Positions 1 through 11,424 of a stretch of 64,000 bases of DNA are shown piece by piece (the first letter of the stretch is position 1; every line of letters begins with the position of its first letter). Source of the DNA: Vanilla planifolia (taxonomy: Eukaryota > Streptophyta > Magnoliopsida > Asparagales > Orchidaceae); contig JAIUJO010000084.1 of the NCBI GenBank assembly GCA_023846275.1, positions 1,473,487 through 1,537,486 of the forward strand, given 5' to 3'. The position numbers and the translations under genes were made by a program. The notes beneath the pieces are model-generated. The model made no database searches. It was not told the origin of the DNA and was given only the letters and a program-made list of their open reading frames with translations.

Positions 1-870
1 CTCTACATCAGGCATTATGTGGTAGTGAAGGGTCTACGATACCTCTAGCACTTGGCCTTATCCTTACAATCTGTTATCATATCCTTTGTGGTCCTACCTA
101 TTGTGGCTTTCATCATTTACAACATTTTGTGCAAGAAATGCACAACACTTTTTGACTCTTGACATATCTCATTACTATCAATATGGAAATGAGGTCTTGC
201 TCAAATGGGTTCTTTAAATGATGTAATTTTTGCTTGGTCATATGTTGGTTGAGTGTGATAATGCCTTTGCATGCTGTATCTGTTAGTACTTGTCATTCCA
301 TGCTAGTGTTAGCCAAGGTCTCATGCCTAATTAAGCCCTTTGTGCTTCTTTTTGTACATCATTGAAGCTCATTGGGCTAATGGAATTGGATTGGCATGAG
401 ATCATGTTTGTATAAGAGATGTTTTTCATTGTGCTGCTTCTTATGGCTTGGCTACCTTTTGGTATAGTTAGATTTTATGGGTAGGGCTTTGTCACATAAT
501 CGAACCTTCTAATAGAGGAAGTTCATAAGTTGCTTCTTATCTATTGGATATAAAGTTTCATTCAATTATTTTCTTGATGCCACACAACTCTTATGTTGAA
601 ACTCTGGCATTTTGTAATGTTGTTAAAAGTGTGATTATCACTTTCTCTCATGTTGGCATAGTCTTGGAATTCAGTCGTTCTGGTATTTTCATTCACTACC
701 AGGTAGGGTTGTCTTTCAAGAATGCTATTATCTAGAGGTAATGTCTCAAAACTTAAGGGATGGTATCCCAACTTGGGAATATTTGTTATTTCTTTGTGGA
801 GTATTGCCAAACATGATGAACATTTTAATTATTACCTGGGATGTTAACTGGCACTTTGTCATTGTATTGC
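1..870 (+). other. 35S rDNA IGS end / 5' ETS, decayed, copy 1
   Basis: This stretch aligns collinearly with 19421-20262. For example, 11-22 and 19431-19442 both read GGCATTRTGTGG, and the same order of short matches runs up to the 18S start in both places. Because it ends exactly at an 18S 5' end in both copies, it is the external transcribed spacer and the end of the intergenic spacer. I looked for the plant Pol I start motif (TATATA followed by G-rich DNA) and did not find it. Either the motif lies outside the conserved part or it has decayed. Short reading frames here, such as 544-735, are chance frames in spacer. Confidence 0.85.
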
Positions 871-1976
871 TACCATGTTGATCCTACTAGTAGTGATATG
901 ATTTTCTCAACGATTGGTCCATGCTTGTGTAAGCATGAACAATTTTAGACTGTGAAGCTATTAGTAGATCATTAAATAAGTTATAGTTTCTTTGATGGTA
1001 CATGCTACTAAGACAACCATAGTAATTATAGAGCTAATATGTATTCCAAATCCCAACTTTTGGAAGGTATGCATTTATTAGGTAAAAGGTGGATGCGGGC
1101 CTTTTCCTGACTCCTTGATAATTAATGATAACTTGTCAAATTGCACGACCTTCATGTAGGAGATGAATCATTCAAATTTCTATCCTATCAACTTTTAGTG
1201 ATAGGATAGGGGCCGTGCATGGTAGTGATGTGTGACAAAGAATTAGGGTTTGATTCTAGAGAGGGAGCCTGAGAGAAAGCTATGACATCCAAGGAAGGAA
1301 GTAGGCACACAAATTATCCAATCCTAACATGAAGAGGTAGTAATAATAAATAACAATATCAGGCTCCACAAGTCCAGTAATTAGAATGAGAATAGTTTAA
1401 ATCCCTTAACATGGCTCCATAGGAGGGAAAGTTTAGTGCCAATAATCGTAGTAATTCCAGTTCCAATAGCACATATTTAAGTTTTTATAGTAAAAAAGCT
1501 CGTAGTTGGACCTTGGTTTGGGTCGGCCGATTCACCTTTTGGTGTTCACCATCTACCCTGATCCTTTTGTCGATGATGTAGTCTAGCCGTAAAAGCCAGG
1601 TCATGCCCTCATAATTATTACTTCGAAGAAATTAGAGTGCTCAAAGCAAGCCCATGCTTTGGATACATTAACATAGGAAAACATCATAGGATTTTGATCC
1701 TATGGTGTTGGCTTTGGGGATCAAAGTAATGATTAAGAGGGATAGTCATGGGCATTCATATTTCATAGTTAGAGGTGAAATTCTTGGATATATGGAAGAT
1801 AAAACTCTGTGAAAGCATTTTCCAAAGATGTTTTCATTAATCAAGAATGAAGGTTAAAGGCTTGAAGATGAAGAGATACCATCATAGTCTCAACCTTAAA
1901 TGATGCTAACCAAGGATTGGAATATGTTGCTCTTTGGACTCCTCAACACCTTATGAGAAATCAAACTCTTTAGATT
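871..1976 (+). pseudogene. 18S rRNA pseudogene, 5' part, copy 1
   Basis: The first about 1.1 kb of a plant 18S rRNA gene is recognisable from its 5' end (TACCATGTTGATCCTACTAG, normally TACCTGGTTGATCCTGCCAG). Other landmarks are the segment after 907 around the first helices, GATTCTAGAGAGGGAGCCTG near 1252, the 530-loop region near 1440-1465, GAAGAAATTAGAGTGCTCAA near 1625, and GAGGTGAAATTCTTGGATAT near 1772. It is about full length up to the break, but many conserved positions are changed, mostly as C to T or G to A, so it cannot make a working rRNA. It is broken at about 1976 by an antisense LINE. The gene resumes near 11425, and together the two parts give about 1.8 kb, the normal 18S length. 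Confidence 0.96.
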
Positions 1977-1980
1977 TCTT
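1961..1980 (+). repeat. Probable target-site duplication, left copy
   Basis: This is 18S sequence (normal form ATCAAAGTCTTTGGGTTCC) at the left edge of the LINE. A matching copy, TCAAAGTCTTTAGGTTCTCT, lies at 11365-11384 on the other side. The first 16 positions match with two mismatches, and the last four are weaker. A long direct repeat of host sequence on both sides fits target-primed reverse transcription by a non-LTR element. Confidence 0.6.
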
Positions 1981-2700
1981 GATAATAAAAAAGGCAAAGC
2001 TTACAAGGTTTCCCCCTTATAGAGGTTGAAATGCATAGTCAGTAAATAAAAGTGTTATAAGCAATTTGGTAAAAGGCAAACCCCGTTCCCACTAAAAATA
2101 AAAATACAAGGCTTCAAGCACAATCTAATATGCAGCAGCAATCCCCTCCGGTAGCATAAGAGATATTCTAATTTCCTTCAACTGATGAGCAAAATTGATA
2201 GAATTGCTAGACGTAAAGTTGAATGGATAGCAAAATTGATAGCATTACAACTGATCCAAAGAAAGGTTGCAGTAAATAGCTTTAACATTAATCACTTTAT
2301 CATTAGATTCTACTAAGAAAAGATAGCCCTTATCATCCATATTAGCCTATGGTAAATGTACAACATAGCCAATGAGATCTTCCTTAAAATGAATTTGCAA
2401 ATTGACAAAATTCCATACACCATAAAAGTCCACAATGCACTCAACCCACTTAAGTTACAGCTCTTGCACTTCTGATGTAGGTTGGTCCCTTGCTTATCAA
2501 AAGGAAGGCTAAGCATTTATCATAAAGAAAAGAGATATTTTTACCATTCATAATTCATGTGTAAGAGTTTCATTTGTGTACACTTCAATCCCAAGTCCAT
2601 GAGTTTGCAAGTATATGAAACCCCTTATAAGATTTTCAACATGTTATGCTGTGTAAAATATTATTCATGAACTATTTGGACCCTCTTATCATCCTCACAT
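1981..2700 (-). other. 3' end of LINE relic 1, no domain recognised
   Basis: This is the stretch between the end of the reverse-transcriptase remnant and the 18S junction. In LINE relic 2 the matching place holds zf-RVT and RNase H remnants across about 1.5 kb. Here only 0.7 kb remains and I cannot recognise either domain in any minus-strand frame. A 3' truncation, or decay beyond recognition, would explain this. Frames such as 2313-2516 on the minus strand have no family motif that I can see. Confidence 0.5.
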
Positions 2701-5340
2701 TTTAGAAGGTGTCTACAATGCTTAACAACTAGAGCAACCTACCACCTCAAACTAGGCATAACCATTCCACCAAGCTCCTTTGGTTGAGCGACCAATTCTT
2801 AGTTGAATAGTGGATGGAATTCTGTTGAGCTAACCTAATGCATAGAAAGTTATGCATAGCCTTCTCTGACATATTAATAGCTCCATTCAGCATCAAGCAA
2901 TGTCTCAAATAGAAAGTAGGAATAGGCAAAATTACTGAATTTATCATAGTGATTCTCCTAATGATAGACAATGGTCTCACACTCTACTTGGTCATAAGAG
3001 TATGCACTTTATCAATTATATGGCTAAATTCTTGCTATGGAGTCTATTAGCTAAATTATGAATGCCCAAGTATTTTATATTAGATGTTTGATGTAGATAT
3101 AACTTGCTTGTAATCATTTCTTATGCTTTTACCTTATTACTTTTGTAAATAGTAACCTTGACTTTGTGATGTTGAGAAACTAGCCAAAATGATTGTCATA
3201 TAGTTTCATTATTTTCCTAATTATTTTTGCCGCAACACATGTAACAAAGATATAGATCATCCATCATCTGCATATAAGTGGTGGGCAATATGGGGACAAT
3301 TAAGAGAAATCCTAATCCCAATGTCAGCATCTCGATCCAACTGTTGCTGTATAAGCTTTGAAAAATAGTAAAACACAATAGTAAATAAGTACAAGGATAG
3401 AGTGCAATATTGTTGGAGGACACTTAATACTTTTATTCATGGTAGATGCACATAATTCCAAAGAATACCAAATCTATCACTCATAATATAAGCTTCCACT
3501 CAGTGATACCAACTGCTGAGGAAGTGTAGCTGCTTCAGCAAGTCAATGACAAACTTCTAATGAACTTTATTATAGGCCTGATCGATATATAATTTCATCT
3601 CCATAGTCCAACCTTGGATGTCGAAGAGTGCATACGTGTTGCCACTTCCTGAGCCAGATAAACATGATCAAGAATATTACGACAAGGTTCAAAGTCCCCT
3701 ACTCCTTAGCAATAATAGTTGGGAGCACGCTCTTAAGTCTCTCTACAAGAATTTTTTTAATAATTTTGTGTATAACATTACAAAGGATGATGGGTTTAAA
3801 TTGCTTAGGCTTATTGGCCCCTTGCATTTTTTATACAAGCATAGCAAATGTATCCTTCCACTACTTAGGCATGTATGAGTGGATAAAAAATTGCTTAATT
3901 GTTGTAATGATGTCAGTATTTTTAATTAAATCAATTGAGATACCATCCATACCTGGGGCTTTCTTTCTTCTGATAGACATTGTAGTATTTTTAATTTCAT
4001 CATCGATGACTATAGGTACTAGGGAATTTCCATACTCCAACGTAATTTTCTTGATGAGAGTACCAGTTGAAATATCATCGTAGTCACCATGGTTGCACTA
4101 TTTCTTTGTAAAGAAGCTCATAAGGGATTTCTCAATGTCTTCGTGCAAGGTACAAATTTTCCCAACTTGATCTTTCATCTAGTAAATATAGTTATTCATG
4201 AATTTTGTACTGGTAATAGCATGATAAAAGTGAGTATTATGGTCCCCCATCTTGGCTCAATGAAGTTTACCCCTCTATCACCACCAGGTTTCCTCTAATG
4301 TCATTATCTTATGATATGCCTTGATCTATACAGCCAATACATTGTTTTCCTCCTCGTTAAGTCCATAATTTGATTATTTTTTTGTAGTTCTAGTATTTCT
4401 TGTACCAAATATTTAGGATTTTCATGAATATTTCAAATTTTTCTTTTGCTTGACCTTTTCAATGCAGTCATATCTCTTTGAAATTTTGTTTATAAACTAG
4501 TAATTTTATCCACCCCTCCCCCCTCGTATGCTTGTGCCACTCACCATGAACAATCTTCAATGTCTTAGGGAAACTGAGTCATATGTTTTCAAATTGTAGT
4601 CTTTTCTTAATCTTATTGAACATTTGCTCCTTAATGGTGACCAACATGGAGCAATGATCCGAGTGAATATGAGGTAGGTGAGTAATAGTTGTGCTAGGAA
4701 AGGTAGTTTAACCAGCCTGATTAAGGAAGGTCCTATGCACCCTCTCCCAAATGCTTACATTCTTAGCCTTGTTGTTGTGTCATGTATATTTGTTTCCACA
4801 AAACAAAGATCAACAAGCTCTATTTCCTACAAGAAATCGAAGAATTCCAATTGTTCGTGGCTATGAGAGAACTTTTTGCCACCTTTCTTTTCATCCTGTC
4901 AAGAACAACATTGAAATCCTTAGAAATAATAAGGGATTCATAATGCTATACATTACTTTTAATATGCTGCCAAACATCTCTAAGCTTGATGTGGTCCTTT
5001 GAAGCATATAACATAGAGGATCTCCATGTCCTAACAATATCATTTCTAGTAAGCAACGAAATCCAAATAATGAGGAATAGGTAATATCAATATGTATCTA
5101 GTCCCTCCACATCAAGATGATGCCTCTTGAAAGACTTGTTGAAGGTTGTCTTTGGAAATTCCATGTTCTCCGCAATAAGCTACCAACCTGGCTCCTACCA
5201 AACTTCCTAACTCTGGTTTCTAGAAACGCCACCGTGGAAACATTATATTCTCTAACAATACACTACAAAAAACCTCTTTGTTTTGTGCCTTGAATGCTCA
5301 TTATATTGCAAACTAGCAAGGGAACATAATTGATGATTTA
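2700..5340 (-). pseudogene. LINE relic 1 ORF2: endonuclease plus reverse transcriptase, broken
   Basis: Reading on the minus strand, the apurinic-type endonuclease begins near 5330. Its catalytic glutamate lies in VAFLETRV (codon at 5218-5220), and the SDH catalytic motif is intact in HIHSDHCSML (codons at 4651-4662). The reverse transcriptase follows. A fingers segment with GMDGISIDLIK-like sequence lies near 3.9-4.0 kb, and the catalytic YADD box is degraded to MMDD at 3256-3267. A thumb segment near 2965 (SIIRRITMINSVILPIP) matches the plant LINE form R-x-TLINSVL-x-S-P. Stops and frameshifts separate all these parts. The reaction once carried out was nicking of genomic DNA and target-primed cDNA synthesis. 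Plus-strand frames at 3618-4083 are antisense shadows of the reverse transcriptase. Confidence 0.85.
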
Positions 5341-8300
5341 GGAATTGAGGGTACCTTACCCTTCCAAGCATTAGCCTCTTCGAGTTAGGAACATCTGTAG
5401 GAATAGATTAGGGAGACTATTGCTGCAATCTGCCCCTATCCATAGTCTTACTGCTATTACTTCTACATATCATGTGTGTATCCATCGAAAATCCACAACA
5501 ATTTTCATTGTTTGTGGTGCAGGTTTTTGGAATGCAACAAATTGTGGAACCCAATTCGCCCAAAAATCATGTAATAAATTGATTCTACTTTACCAACATT
5601 CCCATTATATGTTCTACACTTATTACCAGACTTATTAATTTTCTTGTTCCTTCTACTATGGCAATTACTCCCCAACAATTCATAGCTTCTACAGTTATTT
5701 TCCAGTTCTAGGTGCACTTTTATCCCCTCAATATAACATACCTCTCTAGCTACATAATGTACAAACATTATAATTTGTCATGAATCCTACGACTAAAGCT
5801 GCAATATGAAGTCATAATAAATGAACGATATTCACCATGCTCCTAATCCTCCAAATACAGCTACAGAAGGAGCCATGTTGCTGTAGTTCGAGCAAATTGG
5901 CAAGATTGGAGTATGTGGACACATTTGAAAGATACACTTTGCATGAATTAATTTGCAAAGTGCAGACACCATGAACATTAAAAATGTGTTGGTCCCTTCC
6001 TAAGCAACATCCCTTGTAGTCATTTTTTCTTTTATATTCATATAACTCCCAAGAAGCCGAATGTGCTTCTTCATTCTATAAGAAAATTTAATACAACTCA
6101 TAATAAAGCATTGAAAAATATTGTTGCAGCCCCCATTTAGTGTTGTTTGTGCTATTAAAAATAGCAAGATGGTGATCCCTACCTAATTGCCAGTAACTCT
6201 CCCATAGCATACAAATATTGCTATTTATTGTTTATCCTATGACTGGGGCAACAATGCAAATTCATTGCAAAGTAGCAACCCCACCAAAACCTGAAAACAT
6301 TTAAGCCATTAAGCTGCAAATAAGAAATCATGTTATAACATTAACAAATTTTATTTTCCTCCCTTCCTTGTGTTAGCCTTGTGTGCCTTCCTCACTATTG
6401 AATTATCTTCTTCTATAACATTTGAATGGGACAGTGATTCATACATAAATTGAATATACCCCAGCACATAGACTCCAATGTAGCATTAACCCACAGCAAC
6501 CAGCAACATGAAACATCAATTGAATTTAACTCATAATGGTTCCTTTCAGTTGTAGGAGTTTTCACAATGCATATATGTTGTGCAGGTAACGTACCCACAT
6601 TGGGCATTTATTGATTATGCAATTGCACCTACCTTCTCAGCACATTAGCTCCAAGCACAACAAGCTATCACTTATACCATAGCCATCATTCAGCACAACA
6701 CTCCCCCTTCTGCTCTTGCTTAGTTGTAGCATCCCAGTTTGGATTGAACAGCCAATTATACATAAACCAAATATACCCCTGCACATAGACTCCATTTCAA
6801 CATAAACATACAACAACTAGCAACATGCAACAACAAATGAATTTAATTCATAAAGTTCCCTTTCACTGCATTCTATTGTAACACAAAGTCTGCAGCACCT
6901 CACGTTAGCATACAGTGATATGAGCAATTTAATGCCGTATGCAAATTCCATATAGCTCCTAATACAACACAGGAAAAATTGAAACAACCACCATTCAATA
7001 TTATTGGAGTAATTAAAAGTAGCATAATATTGATCCCTTCTAAATCACCAATAACTCTCCAACTGCAAAAATTTTTCATGGATCTTATGGCTACAAGAGC
7101 AATAAAAAGTCATAAAATATACAATATTTGCCTTGCTCCCAATCCTCCATTTGCAGTCGCAAATTGGGTAAAGAAATACCCTAGCAATTGCAACACATTT
7201 CAAAACACAATGCTGCAGCTTCAATAAAATTGCAAAATTTGAATACATTAACACATTTAAAGGATAAACTCTACATAATTTAAATTTTGTAGTGTGCATG
7301 CCATATATATTAAAATGAATTGATCCCACCACAAGTATCAGCACCAGCAATCAAATTTGCATTTATATTCATAAGACTACCAATGCCAATCACCATGATA
7401 TGTAATTAATAGTACTGGCACTCCTTTGTAATTGAGCCAATACCATTTCCATTTCCTTCTGAACCAAGAATCCCTACATTGTTTTGTATCATAAAGTCTA
7501 CAACACCTCCAATGGGTAAATAATGATCCCTTAATTTCTAGTAGCTCTCCAATTCTGAAAGTGCATCATAATCGAAACCATATTGCTATAGTTCAAGCAA
7601 ATTGACAAAATTGGAGTATGTTAAAACATATGAAAGAAACACCATGTATATTTTGTGTTGGTCCTGACCCAAACAGCACCACCTATAGTCATTTTTGCAT
7701 TCATACACAGAGAACTCCCAATGCCAATCACAAAGATATTCAGTTAGCAGTGATAGAAGTCCACTATAGTTGAGCCAATAAAATTTTTGTTTCCTCTTGA
7801 GCCATGATTCAAGACATTCTGTTGTATCACAAAGTATAAGGTGCCTCCAATTGGCATATAGTGATTTTAGCAATGGAGTCCCAATGTGCTTCTTCATTAT
7901 ATATGCATATTTAATACAATCAACAAAACAGTGCTGAAGGAATTGTTGTGGCTACCAGTCAATATTATTTGAATAATTTAAAATTGCAAGATAGTGGTCC
8001 CTTCTTAATTGCCAGTTACTTTCCAACTACACAATGAACAAATATTATAATTTGTCATGGATCATGTCACTAAAGCAGCAATATACTATCATAGCAAAAC
8101 AGCCCCACCAAATCCCAAGAATATTTAAGCCATTAAGCTGAAAATAAGAAATCTTGCTATAGAATTCATCTATTTTGTAATGCTCCCTTCCTTGTGTCAG
8201 TCTTGTGTGCATCCCGTAATATTCTATTATTTTCTTCCACAGTAATTGGTGATCCTTCTTGTATTTATCTATTAGAACCCAACACTAATTTCATCCAATT

Positions 8301-8880
8301 GAGGTTAGAACTCCTCACAAGCAGCTATCAAAATCACCCAACATTTCTTCTTTACAGTAGCCAATCTTAGAAGTAGTCAAAATCTCATTGATAATGTTTA
8401 ATGAGTTTGTAATTATCACTAAATCCTACCCCAAAGTCAGTAAAATAGCATGTTCACAGTAGTGCATACAACTGTTACTATCCGATCTCAAAGGGAATTC
8501 TCCCTTATAGCACTAGTCGTTGCAATGTAGTGCAAAATTTGATCCAGGTTCTTTGCCCCATGCTCTCCATATTCACACAACTTGCAAGCCATCTCTATCT
8601 TATATACATCTTTATGAAACAAAATTGTAGCCCGCGAGACACTACACTTGAGAGGATTTTCTCTCAAAAATAGTTGCAACTTTTTAAATCATTCTATAGG
8701 ATCTAACAAAGGAGATTTTCCCTTATTCTTTCCCAAACCTTAGCTTGTCCATTTAGATGATGATTTTGTAATACCATTCTTTGTTGGGTGCTGTCTTTCT
8801 CAGGAACTACCAGGTATATCTTATTGAACTACTTTGTTTGGGACCTACTCTCACTTATTAAGTGTCTTGGCTCATGACCA
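5340..8880 (-). repeat. ORF1-ORF2 interval of LINE relic 1 with internal direct repeats
   Basis: No protein domain is recognisable here. Several short segments recur in direct orientation. CCCAGCACATAGACTCCA near 6460 recurs near 6780. TTTAAGCCATTAAGCTG near 6300 recurs near 8125, followed in both cases by CTCCCTTCCTTGTGT. TATAATTTGTCATG near 5770 recurs near 8050. A segment like GTTCAAGCAAATTGACAAAATTGGAGTATG occurs near 5890 and 7590, with a weaker relative near 7220. This indicates several rounds of local duplication, or nested insertion of repeats, between the two LINE reading frames. It is about 1.5 kb longer than the same interval in LINE relic 2. Confidence 0.55.
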
Positions 8881-10502
8881 CGACCCGCTCCTACTTATTT
8901 CCTTATTGTTTATTATTTGGTTCTCATTCAAATTTCTTTCCCTCTAATTATTATAGCTTCTATTGGACTTCATACCCCAAGGCTAACCCTACATTATAGG
9001 TCTTCTTCTCCTTGACAATACCATCATTCAAGGACCAATCCCCTTGTTGGTTCCTAAGTCCTCCTCGACATGTTTTGACTGCATTTGATTATGTTGAGTC
9101 CCCACTTCATTTGTATTCTCTTCAACTGTCTTTTCCTCTATCCCTTTCATCAGCATATTATAAGTTCCCTTTTTTAATTTTCATTCCCTTATTGTGTGGC
9201 AAATATTTCCACAAGAAAAGCATACACGTGGTAGTCCCTCATATTAAAAGCATTCAAAACTTCTATCAAATGCTTATTCAGCTACATACCTTGCATTAGG
9301 GATTTGGAGAGATCTATTCTTGCACAAATGTATAAATATGATGACCACTAAAAGTCAACAGTCCAACCATCCAATAGGATAGTATGATCAATTGCTTTCA
9401 AAATATCCAAAATATTTTCTATGTCCTAGTAAATTAAAGAAAACATTAGGAACCTCACCCACATGGGAGCACACAGAATTACTGATGCAGTGTGTCTGAA
9501 CTCAAGGGTTGACATGTCTAAGCCAATCGCATGACCAACCACATGCCATGGCCCACCAAACCACACTTTGTTTCTTTCCTCTTAGGATTCAAAATGGAGA
9601 AAAAACAACCTCCATATAGGTCCAATATTCTGAAGCCATGAAAATGCACCCATCGCCTCTACAATTGTACCCTTGCAATCATGACAAATGGAATATTACT
9701 GCCATAAATTTTACCAACTACATTGTTCTTATGGAATTCAATTTTCCTTTGACATGTTTTATCAGACATGAAGATCACATCATGTGCAACAAAATCCACA
9801 TCCTTGGGAGCAATTTGCTCAACATGAACATTTTGAGGGTTCTCTACCACACCACTTGCTACAGCATTGCCATTCATATATCTTGGGTAGGATGTTAACG
9901 AAGAATCCCTTTAGTTGACTTAGTTTATCTTGTCTTATGTATTTCCCTTGTCAGCAACAACATTTTTCTTCATCCTCATGGCACTGGCTAATGAAACAGG
10001 GGACTTGGTTTGTTGCACCCTAAGCTGTGCATGTTGATTATTAGCATTTTTATATTCAACATTTAGCCTCAACCTCATTGGTTCCATATATGCACTGTTT
10101 CCCATATTGGCTCCTATGTTACTTATGCTGTGATTTGAGTCATGTCTCATCATATTTCCTTCCAATGTTCCCAGCATAGAGTGCTTATTATTCCTTTGTT
10201 AATTTCAACATTTCACCTTCCTCAACTTTACTAAAATCAACATTCACTTTCCCATCATCTAAAGAATTCATATTAGTGCTGACCTCAATAGATTCCAAGT
10301 TTTCAAGCATCACACTCTCATTAATCCGAGTAATTGACAAGGTATTTTCAACATCATGGATAGAAACAGCAAGAACAACATTCTTATTAGTAGATCCTAC
10401 AAAATTGTTGCATTCTCCACTGATATTTTCCATTGGCATTGGGGATAAATAAGATGTGGCTTTTGATTTTTTATTTTGCTTGTGCAATTTATTGCTAGCC
10501 GT
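8880..10502 (-). pseudogene. LINE relic 1 ORF1 (DUF4283 and zinc-knuckle RNA-binding protein), broken
   Basis: The nucleic-acid-binding gag-like protein of plant L1-type LINEs is scattered over frames on the minus strand. The ancestral start appears to be at 10500-10502. The codon there is ACG, but the following residues A-S-N-K-L-H-K-Q-N-K-K align with the ATG-started M-A-G-R-K-G-H-K-C-N-K-K of LINE relic 2 at 27591. A DUF4283-like core is visible at 9640-9800 (RKIEFHKNNVVGKIYGSNIP), and it is followed near 9550 by WHVVGHAIGLDM. A zinc-knuckle remnant, FSCGNICHTIRE, lies at about 9182-9220 and resembles the usual C-x2-C-x4-H-x4-C of this family with positions lost. Confidence 0.75.
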
Positions 10503-11364
10503 CCCAACATAATTTGCTTAGCATCAATACTGAGGCAAATAAACAGCACACAAGCACAATTCACTTATAATAAATGCAACAAGAAATTATGCAAATTGAA
10601 TTGTGACAACCTTCATAAAAGAAATTACAAACAAGAGCAAATACCCTCACATGAAATGATTTCAGCATAGGTTGGATAATAATACAATTATTTGGAGAAA
10701 TACATCATAAGAATTGTCTCAAAATAGGAAGAAGTGTAATTCACTCATTACAATGCATAATTGATCTTAGTAGTAAGCAAGGGGTTGATTGAAGCAAAGA
10801 GAAATTTGAAAAACTCACCTCCTATAGCTATTAAGCAAATGAAATTCAATTTTCAAAATTCTGGTGATCCCTCGAGAAGTTCAATAAGTAAGAATTGATT
10901 ATAGTATAATTGATTTCAACACAATCAGTAATAACTATGTAATTATCTGAAGACAGCTCTTGTAGCTATTAAGTGCATGAAATCCTAATTTCACTATTTT
11001 GATGATCACCAGCAAGATAATAAATTCATTTGTTACTCCACCAGCATGAAATACGTAGTTGCAATTGTTCATTTCTCTCCTCCAACAAATAATACCATCA
11101 AATTTTCAAGTTCCTATTATCAATTTGAACAATTTTTCCTTCTATCCAGACTACACATCTGCGATCGCCACCATGAAGGAGCACCACAAAATAAAGTTGT
11201 GAGTTGCTCCCACGGCACGAAGGTCGCACCACATCACACCCACAAGCAAATCATCCCCATCATCATAATGCAGAACCAACCATTAACCTTCCCAAGAAAG
11301 AGAATTTTAAGTTCCCCTCCACTCTAATTTTAAGTCTCCCTCCACTCCAAAGTTCTCCCTCCCT
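10503..11364 (-). other. 5' UTR of LINE relic 1
   Basis: This is the region before the ORF1 start on the minus strand. It shares several ordered blocks with 27640-28675 of LINE relic 2, which shows that the two elements belong to one family and that both retain most of their 5' ends. Near the very end (11285-11364) there are short CT-rich repeats (CCCTCCACTC near 11315 and 11339). I see no reading frame with family support here. Confidence 0.65.
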
Positions 11365-11424
11365 TCAAAGTCTTTAGGTTCTCTAATAATCAAATTACCC
11401 AAAGACTTTGGTGGGAGGTAGAAA
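11365..11424 (+). repeat. Right junction: second target copy plus inverted filler
   Basis: 11365-11384 repeats the 18S target seen at 1961-1980. It is followed after a short AT stretch by ACCCAAAGACTTTG at 11397-11410, the reverse complement of the 18S form CAAAGTCTTTGGGT. The junction therefore holds one direct and one inverted copy of the same 18S segment, and about 40 bp of sequence that a normal 18S gene does not have. Recognisable 18S resumes at about 11425-11441 (GGGAGTATAATCGCAATG, normally GGGAGTATGGTCGCAAGG). Confidence 0.6.

Larger units (their letters stand above)
1977..11364 (-). mobile_element. LINE (non-LTR) retrotransposon relic 1, antisense in 18S
   Basis: This 9.4-kb insertion splits the first 18S relic. 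Its coding remnants are all on the minus strand: ORF1 pieces at about 8.9-10.5 kb and ORF2 pieces (endonuclease then reverse transcriptase) at about 5.3 down to 2.7 kb. The 5' UTR, at the right end, matches that of the second LINE at 28280-28670. Both contain CTCACCTCCTATARCTATTA and, nearer the end, GGCACGAAGGTC followed by CACATCACACCCACA. The left (3') end shows no clear poly-T, so either the tail is lost or the 3' end is truncated. The element is long for a plant LINE because about 2.5 kb of internally repeated DNA lies between ORF1 and ORF2. Confidence 0.85.

Noticed and set aside
3618-4083. Overlapping plus-strand reading frames of 86 and 151 codons
   Set aside because: They lie antisense to the reverse transcriptase of LINE relic 1, whose minus-strand translation has family motifs. 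The plus-strand proteins have none.
11397-11410. Terminal inverted repeat of a DNA transposon at the right LINE junction
   Set aside because: The inverted copy is 18S target sequence, and nothing matching lies at the left end of the insertion.
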